Position numbers and translations under genes: made by a program. Below are positions 5,011-6,665 of a stretch of 6,665 bases of DNA, piece by piece. Each line of letters starts with the position of its first letter. Positions within the stretch are counted from its first letter, which is position 1. Source of the DNA: Thermoproteota archaeon (GTDB taxonomy: Archaea > Korarchaeota > Korarchaeia > Korarchaeales > Korarchaeaceae); contig QMVZ01000092.1 of assembly GCA_003661365.1 (NCBI GenBank), positions 1 through 6,665 of the forward strand. Reading direction: 5' to 3'. The notes under the pieces are model-generated. The model had not been told where the DNA came from. It saw only the letters and a program-made list of their open reading frames with translations, and ran no database searches.

Positions 5011-6665
5011 TCCTCTTCCTCCACTTCCCTTTCTATAATTCTACTCCTGTACTCCCTTAGTATGTCCTCTAATCTCACCCCACCCTTCTTAGGAACATGT
5101 TCTGGTGTGGTCGAATCTCTCATCAATATGTCTCCCTTAATGTATGGAATTCCTCCTCTCCACCATATCTCAATATCCCTACCACAAATTACATTTATTC
5201 CTCTACTCTCTAACTCATGGATAACCTCTACTGGTGGGGGATTCCTCTTCCAGATCAAAGCCATGACACCTAGCTCTGACAACATTCCAACGACGGTTTT
5301 TCCCATCCCACTAGCATCGATAACAAGCAATACATCACCTTCTCTTATCCTCTTTTCTGCTGCAGCAACCTCTATTACTTCTCTAGAGAGTTTATTTAAG
5401 ACCAAGACTTGAATCCAGCCCGTAGGAGGTTCTTTTAAGACATTCTCTAATTCCTTAACTTTTGCAGCCAGGAGCTCATTTTTCCACCGGGCTTTCCTAA
5501 GTTCTTGCTCCAACTCCCTAATTCTTGCATCTCGCTGAGCAATTCTTCTATCTCTTTCGATCTCCAAATTAATTTTCTCTCTTAATTGGCTAATCTGCTC
5601 TAATAATCCTGAAATCTCCTTTTCTTTCTTCTGGAGCAACTCTTCGTAATACGATAACCTATCTTCTAGTTCTCTAATTCTCTTCAGTAATTCACTTGCA
5701 ATGGGAGATCTCCTTCGTCTTATTTTCTTGACGGTCCTTCTTTGTTCCAGATGTTCAGATTTCTCCTCTGGCGCCAAGGCTTCACTTATCGACTTTCCTT
5801 TGACTAACAGTTCTCTAACCCTGGTTGTAAATGGTACTCCTTTCTCTCGAGCTCTAGCTTCAGCCTTCTTAAAGAGCGTGTTCAGCCTTCTATACGTTAT
5901 GAGAAGAGCTGCTAAAGCATCTCTTTCGTGAGAGGTTGATGCCTTTAACCCAGAAGACTCTTCAAATTCCTGAACTACCTTTTCCTTTTCTTTTAAAGTC
6001 AGAAGGTCGGCAGCTGGTTCAATTTTTGCGTTAAAGATCTTGGCTATCTCTTTAACTCTCTCAGGTATTGGAAAAACATCTGTAGTGATAAGCACAGGTC
6101 TTCCATGCTTTACTATTTCTTCTATTATCTGGGACCTTGAGGGCATTCTGAGGGTCTGAAGGGAGATAACATTTCCCTCAAGGTCCGATATGGCAAGTCC
6201 AAGGGAAGCTCCCGGATCTATCGAGACTAAAAGAGGTTTAGACCGCGTGGTCTTGCAAGAGCCGGCAAACTCTAGCTTTCTCTTCATTTTCCTTGTAATT
6301 ATAACTTTGATGGAACCGTTTTCTCTCGGCCTAACTATTTCGGTTACGGTGGATTCTGGAGCATATACAACAAACTCAGCCCTCCTAAGTCCTCCTTCTG
6401 CCTGATGCACGTACAAATCGTACTCAATACCTCTCTCATCTAAACAAGAGGCTATTCTATTTGCTTCGTTTAGTATTGCGGCCTCTATCATGCGTCTCCA
6501 TCTGTTAGTGCCTGAACCACCCTTCTTAATGCTAGCGTTTCGTGTTACCACAATTCTACACTCTGGTTCGAATAGAATGACCTCGCTTCCTACTCCTCTA
6601 GATGCAAGCAAAGCTGCTAACTTAGCTTCAACAAGAGAATCTGATCTCTTACCTACAATCAAACC
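5004..6665 (-). CDS. COG2433/DUF460 RNase H-fold (RuvC/YqgF-type) protein, N-terminus beyond window
   Basis: Archaeal DUF460 protein (COG2433), predicted as a RuvC/YqgF-like nuclease of unproven function. The frame is open through the window end, giving 553 visible residues. A TTG at 6662 could be called as a start but is probably internal, because family members carry roughly 100 more residues in front and have about 650 in all. Numbering from TTG 6662: residues 9-130 match the conserved N-terminal region (LVEAKLAALLASRGVGSEV). The RNase H-like domain holds SIDPGASLGLAISD (D149), ITTDVFPIP (D195) and HERDALAA (E246, D248), a plausible acidic active site. A basic patch, RRTVKKIRRRR, lies at 308-318. 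A long coiled coil spans about 321-410. The C-terminal domain (414-515) includes GDVLLVIDASGMGKT, and the tail is acidic (EREVEEEER). It is followed by S30e on the same strand. Confidence 0.9.
   Translation of the reverse strand, partial: GLIVGKRSDSLVEAKLAALLASRGVGSEVILFEPECRIVVTRNASIKKGGSGTNRWRRMIEAAILNEANRIASCLDERGIEYDLYVHQAEGGLRRAEFVVYAPESTVTEIVRPRENGSIKVIITRKMKRKLEFAGSCKTTRSKPLLVSIDPGASLGLAISDLEGNVISLQTLRMPSRSQIIEEIVKHGRPVLITTDVFPIPERVKEIAKIFNAKIEPAADLLTLKEKEKVVQEFEESSGLKASTSHERDALAALLITYRRLNTLFKKAEARAREKGVPFTTRVRELLVKGKSISEALAPEEKSEHLEQRRTVKKIRRRRSPIASELLKRIRELEDRLSYYEELLQKKEKEISGLLEQISQLREKINLEIERDRRIAQRDARIRELEQELRKARWKNELLAAKVKELENVLKEPPTGWIQVLVLNKLSREVIEVAAAEKRIREGDVLLVIDASGMGKTVVGMLSELGVMALIWKRNPPPVEVIHELESRGINVICGRDIEIWWRGGIPYIKGDILMRDSTTPEHVPKKGGVRLEDILREYRSRIIEREVEEEER

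Noticed and set aside
5290..5330. Walker A-like ASGMGKT in the COG2433 C-terminal domain
   Set aside because: The P-loop pattern GxxxxGK[ST] needs glycine where this protein has D449, and no Walker B partner is obvious. Treated as a chance resemblance.
5062..5412. Long plus-strand open frame inside the COG2433 gene, and similar antisense frames in trm1 and nop5
   Set aside because: Shadow frames of clearly conserved genes; the translations have low-complexity Ser/Leu/Ile-rich composition and match no known signature.

Overview
The window is a gene-dense stretch of archaeal chromosome with moderate to low GC. Nearly every gene belongs to the archaeal/eukaryotic information-processing core: ribosomal proteins S8e and S30e, H/ACA RNP protein Gar1, C/D RNP proteins Nop5 and fibrillarin, tRNA methyltransferase Trm1, RNase HII, and a COG2433/DUF460 RNase H-fold protein. 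S30e together with a cysteine motif resembling the TFE-beta/RPC39 iron-sulfur tail points to the TACK side of Archaea (a crenarchaeal, korarchaeal, thaumarchaeal/aigarchaeal or related lineage). I cannot name a species. No mobile element, CRISPR array, rRNA or tRNA is visible.

Layout. Positions 1-892 (+) carry a co-directional group: the 3' part of the S8e gene (cut by the left edge), gar1, and a very short four-cysteine protein whose end overlaps the trm1 gene tail to tail. trm1 (867-2066, -) diverges from the RNase HII gene (2120-2800, +); the gap between them holds one symmetric TATA-like element placed to serve both. RNase HII meets fibrillarin tail to tail with a 4-nt shared TTAA. From 4960 down to 2797 (-) lie the S30e gene, a 164-nt spacer, then nop5 and fibrillarin overlapping by 4 nt (TTGA). 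The COG2433/DUF460 gene (6665-5004, -) lies upstream of S30e and is cut by the right edge, so its N-terminus is missing.

How the genes fit together. Gar1 acts in H/ACA-guided pseudouridylation. Nop5 and fibrillarin act in C/D-guided 2'-O-methylation. Trm1 dimethylates tRNA G26. S8e and S30e are small-subunit ribosomal proteins. The region is therefore an RNA-modification and ribosome-assembly neighbourhood, which gives context for the poorly characterised COG2433 nuclease-like protein and the tiny cysteine protein.

Points most worth a second look are the small protein with a TFE-beta/RPC39-like C-x2-C-x5-C-x9-C tail but no winged helix; the 55-residue S30e gene, short enough to be missed by length filters; a near-identical AGATAACT(C)TTAATT element upstream of both S30e and nop5, one copy forming part of a perfect hairpin over the COG2433 stop codon; and the symmetric TATA shared by trm1 and RNase HII.
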